Positions 1 to 9,445 of a stretch of DNA of 62,754 nt are shown in pieces. The position numbers and the translations under genes are program-made. Each line of letters opens with the position of its first letter. Positions within the stretch are counted from its first letter, which is position 1. The stretch covers positions 1 to 62,754 of the forward strand of contig JAEERB010000004.1 in assembly GCA_016285615.1 (NCBI GenBank), written 5' to 3'. This stretch comes from Bacteroidales bacterium (lineage in GTDB: Bacteria; Bacteroidota; Bacteroidia; Bacteroidales; WCHB1-69). A model generated the notes under the pieces. The model worked only from the letters and a program-made list of their open reading frames with translations. It was not told the origin of the DNA and searched no databases.

Positions 1-3000
1 CACGCCGACTTGCATCTGGTAGCAATTGGACGGCTGGAAGACATCCATATCCAACTGCAGCGTCGTTATGTCTGTGACGGACTCGGCGAGAGCCGGCAAT
101 GCATACACGCAACGGTCGGCCATACGCAGGCTGTAGTTCCCGTCTGCGGCATAGGCCTCACCGTAATACACCTGCGGATATTTGTCAAGGCGAATCTCCA
201 CGTCATTATTCACCATCTCCCAGCAGGCTGGCTCCACGCCCGTCTGCGGAATGGCGATGCCCGGACACACGTTTTCAAAGGTTTCACTATATTGTCCGGG
301 AACTATGCCAGCACTGCAATCGTCCGGCACAATTTTTGACAGCTTGATGTCATCTATGTAGTTCACGCTGTGGATGTCGTTCCAGTTGCCGTCATATTGA
401 GATCCGGCAGGGCGCACGTTCTTGAAGGCGATATAACGGCCTTCTCCCGGGTAGTTGGCGAAGCTGAGCTCGGCATATTCAACACCAGTGGAGCTGCCGT
501 TGTCTATGTGGGCGACAGGCTCAAACGTGGTCGGATCGGTCGGGTCGGTCATCACACCCACCAGCAGCGTGTAGAACGAGTAGGACTGTCTCACATAGAA
601 ACTCATCTCGAGCTCGTTGATATTGATGGACTCGTCAAGTTTCGGCATAGCGTAAACACCGCGGTTCCAGAGGAGAAGGCTGTTATTGCCGCTATGGGCG
701 AAATCGCTCTTGTTATAAATCTGAGGCACGATATCATCATCACCGGCGGACACTTCCACAAGACGATTCCACGTCCAGCACTCGCCCATCGTAGTGCCCG
801 TCAACCCTGCGGTGGAGGTGCCGGGGATCTCAAAGTCCTCAAACCACTCGTTGTTCTCGTCCAAAACGATGCCGCAAACAACAGGAGTCACGCAAGAGGC
901 ATCTTGGTCAGTTTCCTCGCCTTGGGTCGGCAGACCTGGCAGACAAGGATCTTCGGTTAAATTCAAAGCGGGAGAAGCGTCAATGGGTTCGGTAGAGAAT
1001 TGGATCTTACCTGAAGCGTTGACCTTCACGAAAGCTGCGGTGAGAGGAGCTAACTCATTGGAAGTTAACCGCTTAAAGCCGTTGCCATTTTGATTCAACA
1101 CATAAAGGTTAGCTTCCAGTAAGGCACCTTCCTCATCAACGTAGTTAATGTAGGCGTTGCAAGTGTAGGGGTTACCCACAAGTTTCAAACCGTTGAACTC
1201 ATCGGTGGATTCTGAATCATACGTGTAGTCGATTATCCTGGTGACATTATTACTCGCCACGGCAGTACCTGTGAATTCTAAGACCTTGCCTTCTTTGTTA
1301 GCTAAGAGGTAGCCATTGCCATCCTCCAATCCTTCAATACTGTTAGTAGATGTAAATAGGGCATGTGAGCTACTAGACTCATAGTTAATCCATTCTGATT
1401 CCGAAGTGGGATCAAAGCCATAGAGGTCATAGTTGCCTTCGATTACATTGAGCACATGGCTCCAGTTAGAAGCATAGGACAATTGGGTACGGCCGCTGAA
1501 TGGGCTTGCAATGAAGTAGTAGTTACCATTACCATTGCCATATCCCGTGATGCTCTTTTCCATCGTCAACTTCAAGGTGGCGGAACTTTGCTTCAGTTGG
1601 CCGCCTTCTTTGATAGTGATGGAACCACCCGTTTCAATAGTGGCTTTCTTGGCTAATGCTACGACATTGGCAGGAATGGTGGCAGGAGCGGCGATGGCCA
1701 CTTTGTCAGTGATGGCGGGAACGCCAGCCGGGAACCAGTTTTCATCCACATCCCAGTTACCTTCGGTGATGAAGGTCTTGAAGCCTTCATCGATGGTGTT
1801 GAAGGTGGAAGTGGCCCAGTAGCTCGGTTCAGAATAATCAGCGCAAATACCCTTCACACGCCATTCGTAAGCAGTGTTGGCGGTCAGGTCAGAGAGGGGG
1901 TAAGAAGTCGTCGAGACAGGGATTTCAGCAGACCATGCGCCAGCGGGCACGGCATCGTAGGACTGGGGAGCGACAAACACGCCAAAGTTTTCCAGATGGT
2001 ATCCTTGACTATCCAAACCTAGTGCATAGAGGGTCAAGGTGCCGCCCAACGTGACATTGGGGATAATGAGCCAGTTGTCAGGAGTCAAGGCACTATAGAT
2101 GTCATTCGAATAACTTTCAGAGTATGCACAATTACCGTTAGTGTAGCTACTGGAAGTAGATCCCCATACAAAACCATCACCGTCGTAGTCAATGTTGTCC
2201 CATGTTGAAGGGATTCCGCTATCAAAGCCTTCGGTCAAGACAATTGTACCATTGGCATCAGTAATTTCAATATCGTCAATTGCCAAAATGAACATGTCGG
2301 AAACCGCATAGTGGCGGATGGCAATATAACCCGTTTGTCCAGCATAATCACTCAAATCGAAAGAATACTGAGTAAACGCGTGGGAGGTGACAACATCCTC
2401 ACCCACTTGATGCCATGCGCTCATGTTCATGATGTCTTGAGCGGCGGTTCTGTATTGCAGCACGTAGCTGTCGTTGGTACCATCCCAGCTCAGATTGGCA
2501 GTGGTGGTGCCGACTTGGTTGGCTTGCAAGTTGGTAGGCATACCGCAGGGATTGGCTGTAGTAACACGCAAGGTGTAATCGTGGCAGGTGGAATAGTTGT
2601 AAGAGCCACAAGCATTAGCATTAGCGGCAGCTGCAAGTGAACCTGTGTAGCTGTCCAAAGCCATATCCGCACCTATAATACGCATGCGGTAGTCACCGAC
2701 AGGAATTGTTGCAGGAACGTTGAAAGTGGCGTTAAGGGTGGTGGGATTGTCGCTGCCTGACACGCCCGCATAGACAACCTCAGTGCCTTCGAAAGTATAG
2801 CTGTTATCCCAGTCAACCCAGATAATGGTACCGTATGTATAACCAGTTGCATAAGTGATATCCACTGCGCATGTGGTTCCAGCTTCTACGTCACCCACCA
2901 AATTGCTATAGTCGCCATAGGCCGTTTTAGGGGTGACGTTGTTAACGACAAAGTTTAAACCAAAGGTGACATTGGAGATACCATCACCATCAACATAGCC

Positions 3001-3831
3001 CGTTCCAGGTGTGCAATAGCTCGGATCTTCAACGGTGATTTCGCAAGTAGCAGTGGCGGTGCCATTCATAGTAGCGGTAATGGTAGCAGTACCGGCAGAA
3101 ACGCCAGTTACGGTGGCAGTAGTGCCACTGCCGCTCACCGTGGCCACGCTGGTGTTACTTGAGGTATAGGAGATGGTGGGGTTAGTCACATTGCCATAGG
3201 TAGCAGTAAGGGTTGTAGTGAAACCTGTGAATACCGTTTCCGCAGTGGGATTGAGCATGATGTAGGGACCTTGTGCCATGGTTTCAGTAACGGTGATGTC
3301 ATCAACAGTGAGATAATACTGATCGGCCGCAGAGGTGCAGTGAACAACGACTCTTACGCTCTGACCAGCAAGCGCGGCATCCGTGACAGAGCCAGATACT
3401 GTGGCATTTGACGTGTTATTATAGGTGGCAGAAGCAATAGCACTATACTGCGTTGCGGAAACAACAGCAGCAGCTGAGGTCACTTCTCTTGCATTGACGA
3501 AGAACACCTCAAATGTCTCAGCCCAACCGCCAGTTTTTTCAACCAAGCTTACACTGAGCTCAATCATGTCATCACTTACGCTAAAAGGAGCGGAGACCAG
3601 ATAGCAGTTAGCATCAGAGCTGCTAGAATAGCTATACTTCGCGGCTCCTGATGAAAGCGTCCAGTTATTGCCGCTGCCGGCATTGTAAGCATACCAGTCG
3701 GTGGCAGAATAGGTTGTGGCAATACTCGACATGCTGCTGAAGTCCTCAGTCAACACATTTTGAGTTTGCTGTGCTTTAGCCACGCCGAAGTAAGCGAGGC
3801 AAAGCATCAAAATCATTAAGATTTTTTTCAT
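1..3831 (-). CDS. Large modular secreted surface protein (adhesin-like), C-terminus beyond the window
   Basis: The frame is open from an ATG at 3831 to the window edge (1277 codons), so the C-terminus is missing. Residues 1-20 form a signal peptide (MKKILMILML... ending VAKA before Gln). The order I read is: a jelly-roll or choice-of-anchor-like segment (about 28-170), a BIG_2-like Ig domain rich in TATVTG/TATITA (about 197-264), a GEVED-type segment with IWVDWDN and GDYRMRI (about 275-400), an Fn3-like stretch (TTANLSWDG), a second anchor-like domain, and two long modules starting with ENNEWFEDFE and CPGIAIPQTG. The last modules are nearly identical to those of the neighbouring 1597-residue protein. 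By analogy with that neighbour I expect a T9SS sorting domain beyond the edge, which is inference. The ligand or substrate is unknown. Confidence 0.85.
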   Translation of the reverse strand, partial: MKKILMILMLCLAYFGVAKAQQTQNVLTEDFSSMSSIATTYSATDWYAYNAGSGNNWTLSSGAAKYSYSSSSDANCYLVSAPFSVSDDMIELSVSLVEKTGGWAETFEVFFVNAREVTSAAAVVSATQYSAIASATYNNTSNATVSGSVTDAALAGQSVRVVVHCTSAADQYYLTVDDITVTETMAQGPYIMLNPTAETVFTGFTTTLTATYGNVTNPTISYTSSNTSVATVSGSGTTATVTGVSAGTATITATMNGTATATCEITVEDPSYCTPGTGYVDGDGISNVTFGLNFVVNNVTPKTAYGDYSNLVGDVEAGTTCAVDITYATGYTYGTIIWVDWDNSYTFEGTEVVYAGVSGSDNPTTLNATFNVPATIPVGDYRMRIIGADMALDSYTGSLAAAANANACGSYNYSTCHDYTLRVTTANPCGMPTNLQANQVGTTTANLSWDGTNDSYVLQYRTAAQDIMNMSAWHQVGEDVVTSHAFTQYSFDLSDYAGQTGYIAIRHYAVSDMFILAIDDIEITDANGTIVLTEGFDSGIPSTWDNIDYDGDGFVWGSTSSSYTNGNCAYSESYSNDIYSALTPDNWLIIPNVTLGGTLTLYALGLDSQGYHLENFGVFVAPQSYDAVPAGAWSAEIPVSTTSYPLSDLTANTAYEWRVKGICADYSEPSYWATSTFNTIDEGFKTFITEGNWDVDENWFPAGVPAITDKVAIAAPATIPANVVALAKKATIETGGSITIKEGGQLKQSSATLKLTMEKSITGYGNGNGNYYFIASPFSGRTQLSYASNWSHVLNVIEGNYDLYGFDPTSESEWINYESSSSHALFTSTNSIEGLEDGNGYLLANKEGKVLEFTGTAVASNNVTRIIDYTYDSESTDEFNGLKLVGNPYTCNAYINYVDEEGALLEANLYVLNQNGNGFKRLTSNELAPLTAAFVKVNASGKIQFSTEPIDASPALNLTEDPCLPGLPTQGEETDQDASCVTPVVCGIVLDENNEWFEDFEIPGTSTAGLTGTTMGECWTWNRLVEVSAGDDDIVPQIYNKSDFAHSGNNSLLLWNRGVYAMPKLDESININELEMSFYVRQSYSFYTLLVGVMTDPTDPTTFEPVAHIDNGSSTGVEYAELSFANYPGEGRYIAFKNVRPAGSQYDGNWNDIHSVNYIDDIKLSKIVPDDCSAGIVPGQYSETFENVCPGIAIPQTGVEPACWEMVNNDVEIRLDKYPQVYYGEAYAADGNYSLRMADRCVYALPALAESVTDITTLQLDMDVFQPSNCYQMQVGV

Positions 3832-3939
3832 AATGTTTTAATTTGGTGAATAATAAGGGTTAATATAATGGATTTGTCCATTTTTTCAGGGGTCAAAGTT
3901 CAAGGGTTAGGAGTAATCGTAAATTGCAATTAAAAACTG

Positions 3940-3947
3940 CAAAATTA
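3940..3947 (-). promoter_or_regulatory. Candidate Bacteroidetes -7 promoter box for the gene starting at 3831
   Basis: On the minus strand the bases read TAATTTTG, matching the Bacteroidetes -7 consensus TAnnTTTG. It would start a transcript near 3933 with a leader of about 100 nt. I see no clear -33 TTTG element. The downstream leader holds loose GGGTTA-type repeats. Confidence 0.45.
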
Positions 3948-4026
3948 TAAATCGTATCCATCCGCGGGCACGTTTTTCAACAAAAAGTTATTAACAAGTT
4001 TTCAACAATGACGATGAAGCGATGAA

Positions 4027-4052
4027 AAGGGCGAGGATTCCTCCCCGCCCTT
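4027..4052 (-). terminator. Hairpin terminator downstream of the 1597-residue protein gene
   Basis: AAGGGCG (4027-4033) and CGCCCTT (4046-4052) form a perfect 7-bp stem. It lies after the period-7 repeat array that follows the stop codon at 4176. The hairpin has nearly the same sequence as the one at 9204-9233, so the two belong to one family. Confidence 0.55.
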
Positions 4053-4056
4053 ATTC

Positions 4057-4177
4057 GGCTATTGGCTTTTGGCTATTGGCCTCAATAACCAATAACCAAT
4101 AACCATTAACCATTAACCATTAACCATTAACCATTAACCATTAACCATTAACCATTAACCATTAACCATTAACCATT
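4057..4177. repeat. Period-7 tandem array between two surface-protein genes
   Basis: A 7-base period is kept without slippage for about 121 nt, although the unit changes: GGCTATT, GGCTTTT, GGCTATT, GGCCTCA, three ATAACCA, then TTAACCA units. The last part is eleven exact AACCATT copies (4101-4177). The array abuts, and slightly overlaps, the TAA stop of the 1597-residue protein gene. Both strands carry TAA once per unit, so all six frames close within 21 nt. Confidence 0.9.
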
Positions 4178-7100
4178 ACCTCTTCACCACCTTCCGCATG
4201 GTCACGCCCTGCGGCACGGTGATGCGAAGCATATAGACTCCGTTGGAAAGGTTGCCGATGTTCAGCTCGTTTGCATTGTCATACACGCCCACGAGCTGGC
4301 CCATCTGGTTGTAGCATTCCACCTTCTGCACATCCACTGCGCCGATGTGGAGTTCGCCAACCGTCGGGTTCGGATACACCACGATGCCCTCAAGGTAACG
4401 CTCAACACCGATCTCGTCGATCACGTTCGCACTGCTGCTCTCGGCAATCTTGGCCTCCGTGACGTTGAGCTCGATATCGTCAATGTAATTGTAGCTGTAG
4501 TTGTAACGGGCTCCGCTGTTCAGCGTGTTGCGGAACGCGATGCGGCGACCAGGGCCCTCACCGTAGTTGCTGAAATCAACGGACACTACCTCGCCCTCGG
4601 ATGACACGTTGACCTTCTGGACGGGAACAAACGTGCCGCCGCCATTTTCATTCTCCTCCCAGACACCAACGGTCAAGTCGTAGAAATACTGCGGCTGGGC
4701 AACCCACATCGTCAATGTGAGGTCTTTCACATCATACCCCTCGGCAAGTGCCGGCATCGCATACACGCAGCGGTCGGCCAAACGTAAGCTGTAGTGGTCG
4801 CTGTTTACGTATGAATCGCTTGTGCTGTAATACACCTGAGGGTATTTGTCATAGCGGAGTTCCACGTCTGCCTGCACCATCTCCCAACAGTCGGGTTCCA
4901 TTCCCGTCTGCGCGACAGTGATGTTCGGACACACATTGTCAAAATCTTCAGTATATTGTCCGGGGACAATACCTGCACTACAATTATCCGACGCAATTTC
5001 AGCCAGCTCGATGTTGTCAATGTAGTTGTAGCTGTAGTTGTAGCGCGCGCCGCTGTTCAGCGTGTTGCGGAACGCGATGCGGCGGCCGTTGCCGTTGTAG
5101 TGTGAGAAATTGCACGTGAAGTGGACATATCCCGTCGTGACACTGTTGTTGACTGTGGCCACCGGCACAAAGGTGCTATCCTCTTCCTCCCACACGCCGA
5201 CTTGCATCTGGTAGCAATTGGACGGCTGGAAGACATCCATATCCAACTGCAGCGTCGTTATGTCTGTGACGGACTCGGCGAGAGCCGGCAATGCATACAC
5301 GCAACGGTCGGCCATGCGCAGACTGTAGTTCCCGCTTTCGGCAAAGGACTCTCCGTAATATACCTGCGGATATTTGTCAAGGCGAATATCCACGTCATTG
5401 TTCACCATCTCCCAGCAGGCCGGCTCCACGCCCGTCTGAGGAACGGTGATGTCTGAACACACATTATCGAAGTTTTCAATATATCCGGGGGCGATGCCTG
5501 CACTGCAATCGTCCGACACGATTTTGGACAGCTTGATGTCATCTATGTAGTTCACACTGTGGATGTCGTTCCAGTTACCGTCATATTGCGAACCGGCGGG
5601 GCGCACATTCTTGAAGGCGATATAGCGGCCCGCTCCTTGGTAATTGGCAAAATCAAGCTCGGCATATTCCACACCGGTGGAACTTCCGTTGTCTATATAG
5701 GCTACCGCCTCGAAAGTCTCCGGGGCTGTCGGGTCGGTCATCACTCCCACCAACAGCGTGTAGAACGAGTAGGACTGTCTCACATAGAAGCTCATCTTGA
5801 GCTCGCTGATATTGATTGTTGAGTCAAGTTCCGGCATGGCATAGACACCGCGGTGCCAGAGCAGAAGGCTGTTATTGCCGCTGTGGGCGAATGCGCTTCT
5901 GTTATAAATTTGAGGCACCGTGTCTACATAATTGGTGGGAAGCTCCACAAGACGGGTCCATGTCCAGCAGTCGCCCATCGTGGTGCCCGTCAACCTCTCG
6001 GTGGATTCGATGGCGAGGTCGTCAAAATTCTCGGACCACTCGTCGTTCTCGTCCAAAGCAATGCCACAGGGTTCTTCAATGACCGTCTCCACCTTCTTAT
6101 ATAGCGACAGCGCACCGCCAGTGGTTGTGGCATAGCAAGCGAAACCGTAGGTGCCATTTTTTCTAAGATTGGCATTAACCACATTATCCGTGTTCTTTTT
6201 GTTGACAAATTCGTATGTCTCAGTTCCACTAACCGTCCACAATGCTTTGTCATCAGTTCCGTCTGCAAGCATTTGTGCCTTGTTCTTGGCACCTGTGCTG
6301 GCTGCGTATGCATTGGCATCTGAACTGTAGATTGTCCAATATTCACCGCTCGGAGCAATGTGCCAAACGATTGCAGCATTGTCAGTAGTAATCACATTAT
6401 TAGAAGCAGTAACTTCTCCGAATTGAAGTCTATCGTTTGTGACTGTGTTGTTCATGGCACTGCCGTCGTACACAATCAAATAGTCACCTTCTACGAGGGC
6501 ACCGCTGAAGAGTTCGTAATTGTCACCGATGAATGCTGTGGCGGTGATAGTCACGTTGCTGGCAGGCATGAGGAAACTATAGTATTCATTGGCGGTGAGT
6601 ACTTGCGTCTCAACAGGATTACCAGCGGCATCTATGATAGTCAAGGATTGGAAGACATAGCCTTCGTCAACATCAATGCTAATCAACACTTCAGTTCCAT
6701 CATATACTTGGGCGGTAGTTTCTCCATCTTCAGTGCTAATAATGGTTTCGCTTTCTTCACCACCGAATATGAAGAGATTGACGTGGCTCAAATCGCTAAC
6801 GGTCAGGGTATATTCCTCATGCGGAACTTCAACTTCCACAATGTCAGCGGCGCTGCGAGGATTGATTCTCTTTACATTGTTGTTCAGAACGAATACACCC
6901 GTTATGTTGTATGTTTTGCCATTTACAAGATACACGGCGTAATTATCCAAGAGTGTTTTATAAGCCTGTATTTCGGTCGTACCGTCAGAGAGGTAATAGT
7001 TTGTATAGTCGCCCTCTACCCTTGCTTCGCATGTCAGATTCTGATAGCTGACCAAATCTCCGGTGTTAATGCCTGCGAGGTCTGCCATGTCAATGTTAGC

Positions 7101-8969
7101 AACAATTACAGTGCCGCCAGGGGTAACTGTAAGACCAGATGTGGCACTGGTGAGTTGGGTAATCTCTGCTGCGCCATTATAGAGCTGAACTTTGCATTCC
7201 ACGGTTCCACTCAAAATGTCGCCTGCCGAAAATCCGTGACCTGAACCATAAATCATAAATCCATTAGTGCCGTCTGAAACAAAGGCGTGCGACGAATTGT
7301 TGGCGCCAGTAACAACCCAGTTGCCGAATGCAACACGTACGGTGGTTGCCGTGTTGCCAACTTCTGTTGCTTTTGCATAAATTTGAGCTATTGTGCTTAG
7401 AGGCAATTCGATAGTATAAGTAGCTGTGGCTACATAGCTTTGATCAGCACCCACGTAGGCAACAGCTTTAATGGTGGTGTTTTCCGCAACAGTGATAGCC
7501 CCTGTGTATAGTGTACTTGCGTTGGTAGGCTCGGTGCCATCAATTGTATAATAAATGACCGAGTTAGGAGTTTCGCAACTGATGGTCACACTTTGGGTCT
7601 CATAGTAAGTACCTTCTACAAGCGAAAAAATTGGTGTTGCGACAGCAGCCGGAGTATAGCCCTGAACAAAAATATCAAGATAGAAGTTGTAATCGTTTGA
7701 ATTATTGTTACCCGTGGAATAAGGTCCATAATTACGTTGATTATTCAAAGCAATACCTCTTCCTGTGTTATTCTTGTTGGTGATATAGAATCCTTCATAA
7801 CCACTCACCATGGCGGCAGTACCAGCAGTTGCTCTTGTGATAGTCCATTCTGTATTGTCGCCCCCTGTTGCAAAGTTGGTGCTGGATGAGTAACCAAGTG
7901 CATTACCACTGGCGTTAGTAAATGTATAACCATTTGTAGTTACATTTACAGTCCAGTAATAAGTGTTTTCACTATTAAGGATGCTTGATGGAAGAATTTC
8001 ACCATTGCTCGAAGTGGTGGAGGTAAAAGAGACTCCAGTGGGTTTGTTGGTTGTTGCAGCTGTCATAGCATAATATGATGTCTCAGTTGCATCATAACGG
8101 GCTGCTAAGATAACCCTATCACCATCAGCAAGACTATTAATATCGGTAATACGCACATAATCATCACCCGTATAGGGGAGAGTGATGGTGTATGTTGCAG
8201 TTGCTACAGCACTGTTATTCATGCCTGATTTTGCGGCCATAGCTTTCAAAGTAGTGGTTTCGTTAATCGTGAGAGAGGAGCTATAAACGCTGCTTTCTGT
8301 AGTTGGGGTTGATCCATCGGTAGTATAGTATATGGTAGCGTCAGAGGTTTCGCAACCAATGCTCACTGTTTGAACTGAAGTGTAAGAGCCTGCTGCAACA
8401 CTAAAAGTTGGAGTAGCAACGGTTTCCATGGGGGTGCTCCCAGTGGAATAAGTTACAATAACTTTAGTAATCGTCGCTGCGGCATTGCTTGTGCCAGAGC
8501 TTCTGCGTCCAACAAGTCTTAATTGAGAATATGTCCCAGAAACGTTGAAAGTTGCTGTTGAACTACTCGAAGGATTTTTTTTGGCTTCAAGTTCTGTTCC
8601 ACCTGTTGTTTGCAATGCGAGGTAATAGCTCGTATTGCCACTCCAAGTTACTATAACAGAAGTAATGTTTCCACTAACCATAGGGGTTTCAAGATAATTA
8701 GCTCCACCCTTACCAATTACAATATTCGTATTAGCCGTAGCACCGTAACCACTGGCCTTCCAAGTGCTGCCGTCAGCAGCACTAATAATCAATTCGGTAG
8801 TTTGGTAATTCTGGGCATTTGCTGTGATGTCAGTAGTCGCATCAAATGTCACCGTACTCTGTCCCCTCATCCCCATCGGGATAGCAAGTAGCGCAAACAG
8901 CACAAAGCTGAAAAACGCCATATTCCGCATCTCGCGGAAAGGTCTGATTAATTGTAAAAATTGTTTCAT
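4176..8969 (-). CDS. T9SS-secreted modular surface protein with type A C-terminal sorting domain
   Basis: This is a 1597-residue secreted protein. The N-terminus has a long basic stretch and then a hydrophobic signal (AFFSFVLFALLAIP), with likely cleavage before Gln near MRGQ. It contains two chitobiase/hexosaminidase C-terminal-like repeats (IYYTTDGSTPT and IYYTIDGTEPT, each followed by TTLKAMA or TTIKAVA). An OB-like segment follows (VECKVQLYNGAAEI), then three tandem modules of about 170 residues ending in NYIDDIKL/NYIDNIEL. The C-terminal 70 residues (VVYPNPTVGEL, GQLVGVY, GVYMLRI, KVVKR) match the Por/T9SS type A sorting domain. The protein is therefore exported across the outer membrane and anchored or released. 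The modules look like cleaved-adhesin or choice-of-anchor domains. The ligand is unknown. Confidence 0.88.
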   Translation of the reverse strand: MKQFLQLIRPFREMRNMAFFSFVLFALLAIPMGMRGQSTVTFDATTDITANAQNYQTTELIISAADGSTWKASGYGATANTNIVIGKGGANYLETPMVSGNITSVIVTWSGNTSYYLALQTTGGTELEAKKNPSSSSTATFNVSGTYSQLRLVGRRSSGTSNAAATITKVIVTYSTGSTPMETVATPTFSVAAGSYTSVQTVSIGCETSDATIYYTTDGSTPTTESSVYSSSLTINETTTLKAMAAKSGMNNSAVATATYTITLPYTGDDYVRITDINSLADGDRVILAARYDATETSYYAMTAATTNKPTGVSFTSTTSSNGEILPSSILNSENTYYWTVNVTTNGYTFTNASGNALGYSSSTNFATGGDNTEWTITRATAGTAAMVSGYEGFYITNKNNTGRGIALNNQRNYGPYSTGNNNSNDYNFYLDIFVQGYTPAAVATPIFSLVEGTYYETQSVTISCETPNSVIYYTIDGTEPTNASTLYTGAITVAENTTIKAVAYVGADQSYVATATYTIELPLSTIAQIYAKATEVGNTATTVRVAFGNWVVTGANNSSHAFVSDGTNGFMIYGSGHGFSAGDILSGTVECKVQLYNGAAEITQLTSATSGLTVTPGGTVIVANIDMADLAGINTGDLVSYQNLTCEARVEGDYTNYYLSDGTTEIQAYKTLLDNYAVYLVNGKTYNITGVFVLNNNVKRINPRSAADIVEVEVPHEEYTLTVSDLSHVNLFIFGGEESETIISTEDGETTAQVYDGTEVLISIDVDEGYVFQSLTIIDAAGNPVETQVLTANEYYSFLMPASNVTITATAFIGDNYELFSGALVEGDYLIVYDGSAMNNTVTNDRLQFGEVTASNNVITTDNAAIVWHIAPSGEYWTIYSSDANAYAASTGAKNKAQMLADGTDDKALWTVSGTETYEFVNKKNTDNVVNANLRKNGTYGFACYATTTGGALSLYKKVETVIEEPCGIALDENDEWSENFDDLAIESTERLTGTTMGDCWTWTRLVELPTNYVDTVPQIYNRSAFAHSGNNSLLLWHRGVYAMPELDSTINISELKMSFYVRQSYSFYTLLVGVMTDPTAPETFEAVAYIDNGSSTGVEYAELDFANYQGAGRYIAFKNVRPAGSQYDGNWNDIHSVNYIDDIKLSKIVSDDCSAGIAPGYIENFDNVCSDITVPQTGVEPACWEMVNNDVDIRLDKYPQVYYGESFAESGNYSLRMADRCVYALPALAESVTDITTLQLDMDVFQPSNCYQMQVGVWEEEDSTFVPVATVNNSVTTGYVHFTCNFSHYNGNGRRIAFRNTLNSGARYNYSYNYIDNIELAEIASDNCSAGIVPGQYTEDFDNVCPNITVAQTGMEPDCWEMVQADVELRYDKYPQVYYSTSDSYVNSDHYSLRLADRCVYAMPALAEGYDVKDLTLTMWVAQPQYFYDLTVGVWEENENGGGTFVPVQKVNVSSEGEVVSVDFSNYGEGPGRRIAFRNTLNSGARYNYSYNYIDDIELNVTEAKIAESSSANVIDEIGVERYLEGIVVYPNPTVGELHIGAVDVQKVECYNQMGQLVGVYDNANELNIGNLSNGVYMLRITVPQGVTMRKVVKR
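5193..6062. repeat. Long direct repeat shared with positions 1-870
   Basis: The sequence from 5193 matches the window start almost base for base. The first ~120 nt are identical apart from rare changes, and the match continues to about 870/6062. Both copies encode the same pair of adhesin-like modules in the two surface proteins. Such high identity between paralogues suggests recent duplication or gene conversion. Confidence 0.85.
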
Positions 8970-9047
8970 ACTGTATAAAATTTAGAACATAAATATTTAT
9001 TCTACAATTATTTACATGTCAACATAAGCAAAGTGCAACATGCGGCG

Positions 9048-9055
9048 CAAAGATA
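9048..9055 (-). promoter_or_regulatory. Candidate -7 promoter box for the T9SS protein gene
   Basis: On the minus strand the bases read TATCTTTG, a full match to TAnnTTTG. It lies 79 bp upstream of the ATG at 8969, giving a leader of about 70 nt. No convincing -33 TTTG is visible at the usual spacing. Confidence 0.5.
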
Positions 9056-9170
9056 ACAAATCCCCCCTCCCCAACCGGGTTAGTCAAGGGGAAAAATGTT
9101 AACAAAAGAGGGGAAGTTATGAACAACGGTGACACGATGAATGTGGGGACGCGCCGCTGGCACGTCTCTA

Positions 9171-9191
9171 CTTGACCCTTGACCTTCAACC
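9171..9191. repeat. Short period-7 repeat (CTTGACC, CTTGACC, TTCAACC)
   Basis: Three related 7-mers lie just before the terminator hairpin at 9204-9233. They belong to the same style of period-7 intergenic repeat seen at 4057-4177 and 50290-50352. Confidence 0.6.
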
Positions 9192-9203
9192 TTTAAAAAC
9201 TCA

Positions 9204-9233
9204 AAAAGGGCGAAGATTCCTCTCCGCCCTTTT
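9204..9233 (-). terminator. Terminator hairpin at the end of the polysaccharide operon
   Basis: AAAAGGGCG (9204-9212) and CGCCCTTTT (9225-9233) form a perfect 9-bp stem around a 12-nt loop. The A/T flanks give a T-run on either strand, so it can act in both directions. It is the first strong hairpin after the last operon gene (stop at 9604) and its fabD-like tail (stop at 9446). I take it as the end of the capsule transcript. Confidence 0.65.
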
Positions 9234-9242
9234 GCAGCTATT

Positions 9243-9371
9243 AGCCACCCCAATCAGTGGCCAGAAGAGTTCCGTCCTGCTGAAGACGACGAGCAACAAG
9301 AAAATATCTACGACCTTACTGTACCCCTAAAATCTCAGGGTGCCTCAACAGCGAAAACAGAAGCGTTCTAG
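9243..9371 (+). other. Possible plus-strand coding remnant
   Basis: The plus frame ending at TAG 9369-9371 reads as plausible protein, with motifs such as WPEEFRPAEDD, QQENIYDLTV and SQGASTAKTEAF. The other frames do not. No start codon lies nearby and I cannot name a family. If real, it is the C-terminal scrap of an opposing gene trapped beside the fabD scrap. The rest of 9056-9603 holds only the repeat, the hairpin and the fabD fragment. Confidence 0.3.
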
Positions 9372-9445
9372 CGACATTTTCTTTTCTGACTATCCTTTCC
9401 TGGTTTATGGCAATCGGAACCACAATCTTAGTGAATTATTTTTTT

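Noticed and set aside
4101..4177. CRISPR-like repeat array
   Set aside because: The unit is 7 bp, direct and without spacers, so it is a tandem repeat and not CRISPR.
6360..7244. Plus-strand open frame of 294 codons within the T9SS protein gene
   Set aside because: The minus frame is a continuous repeat-bearing protein; the plus frame has no motif or promoter.
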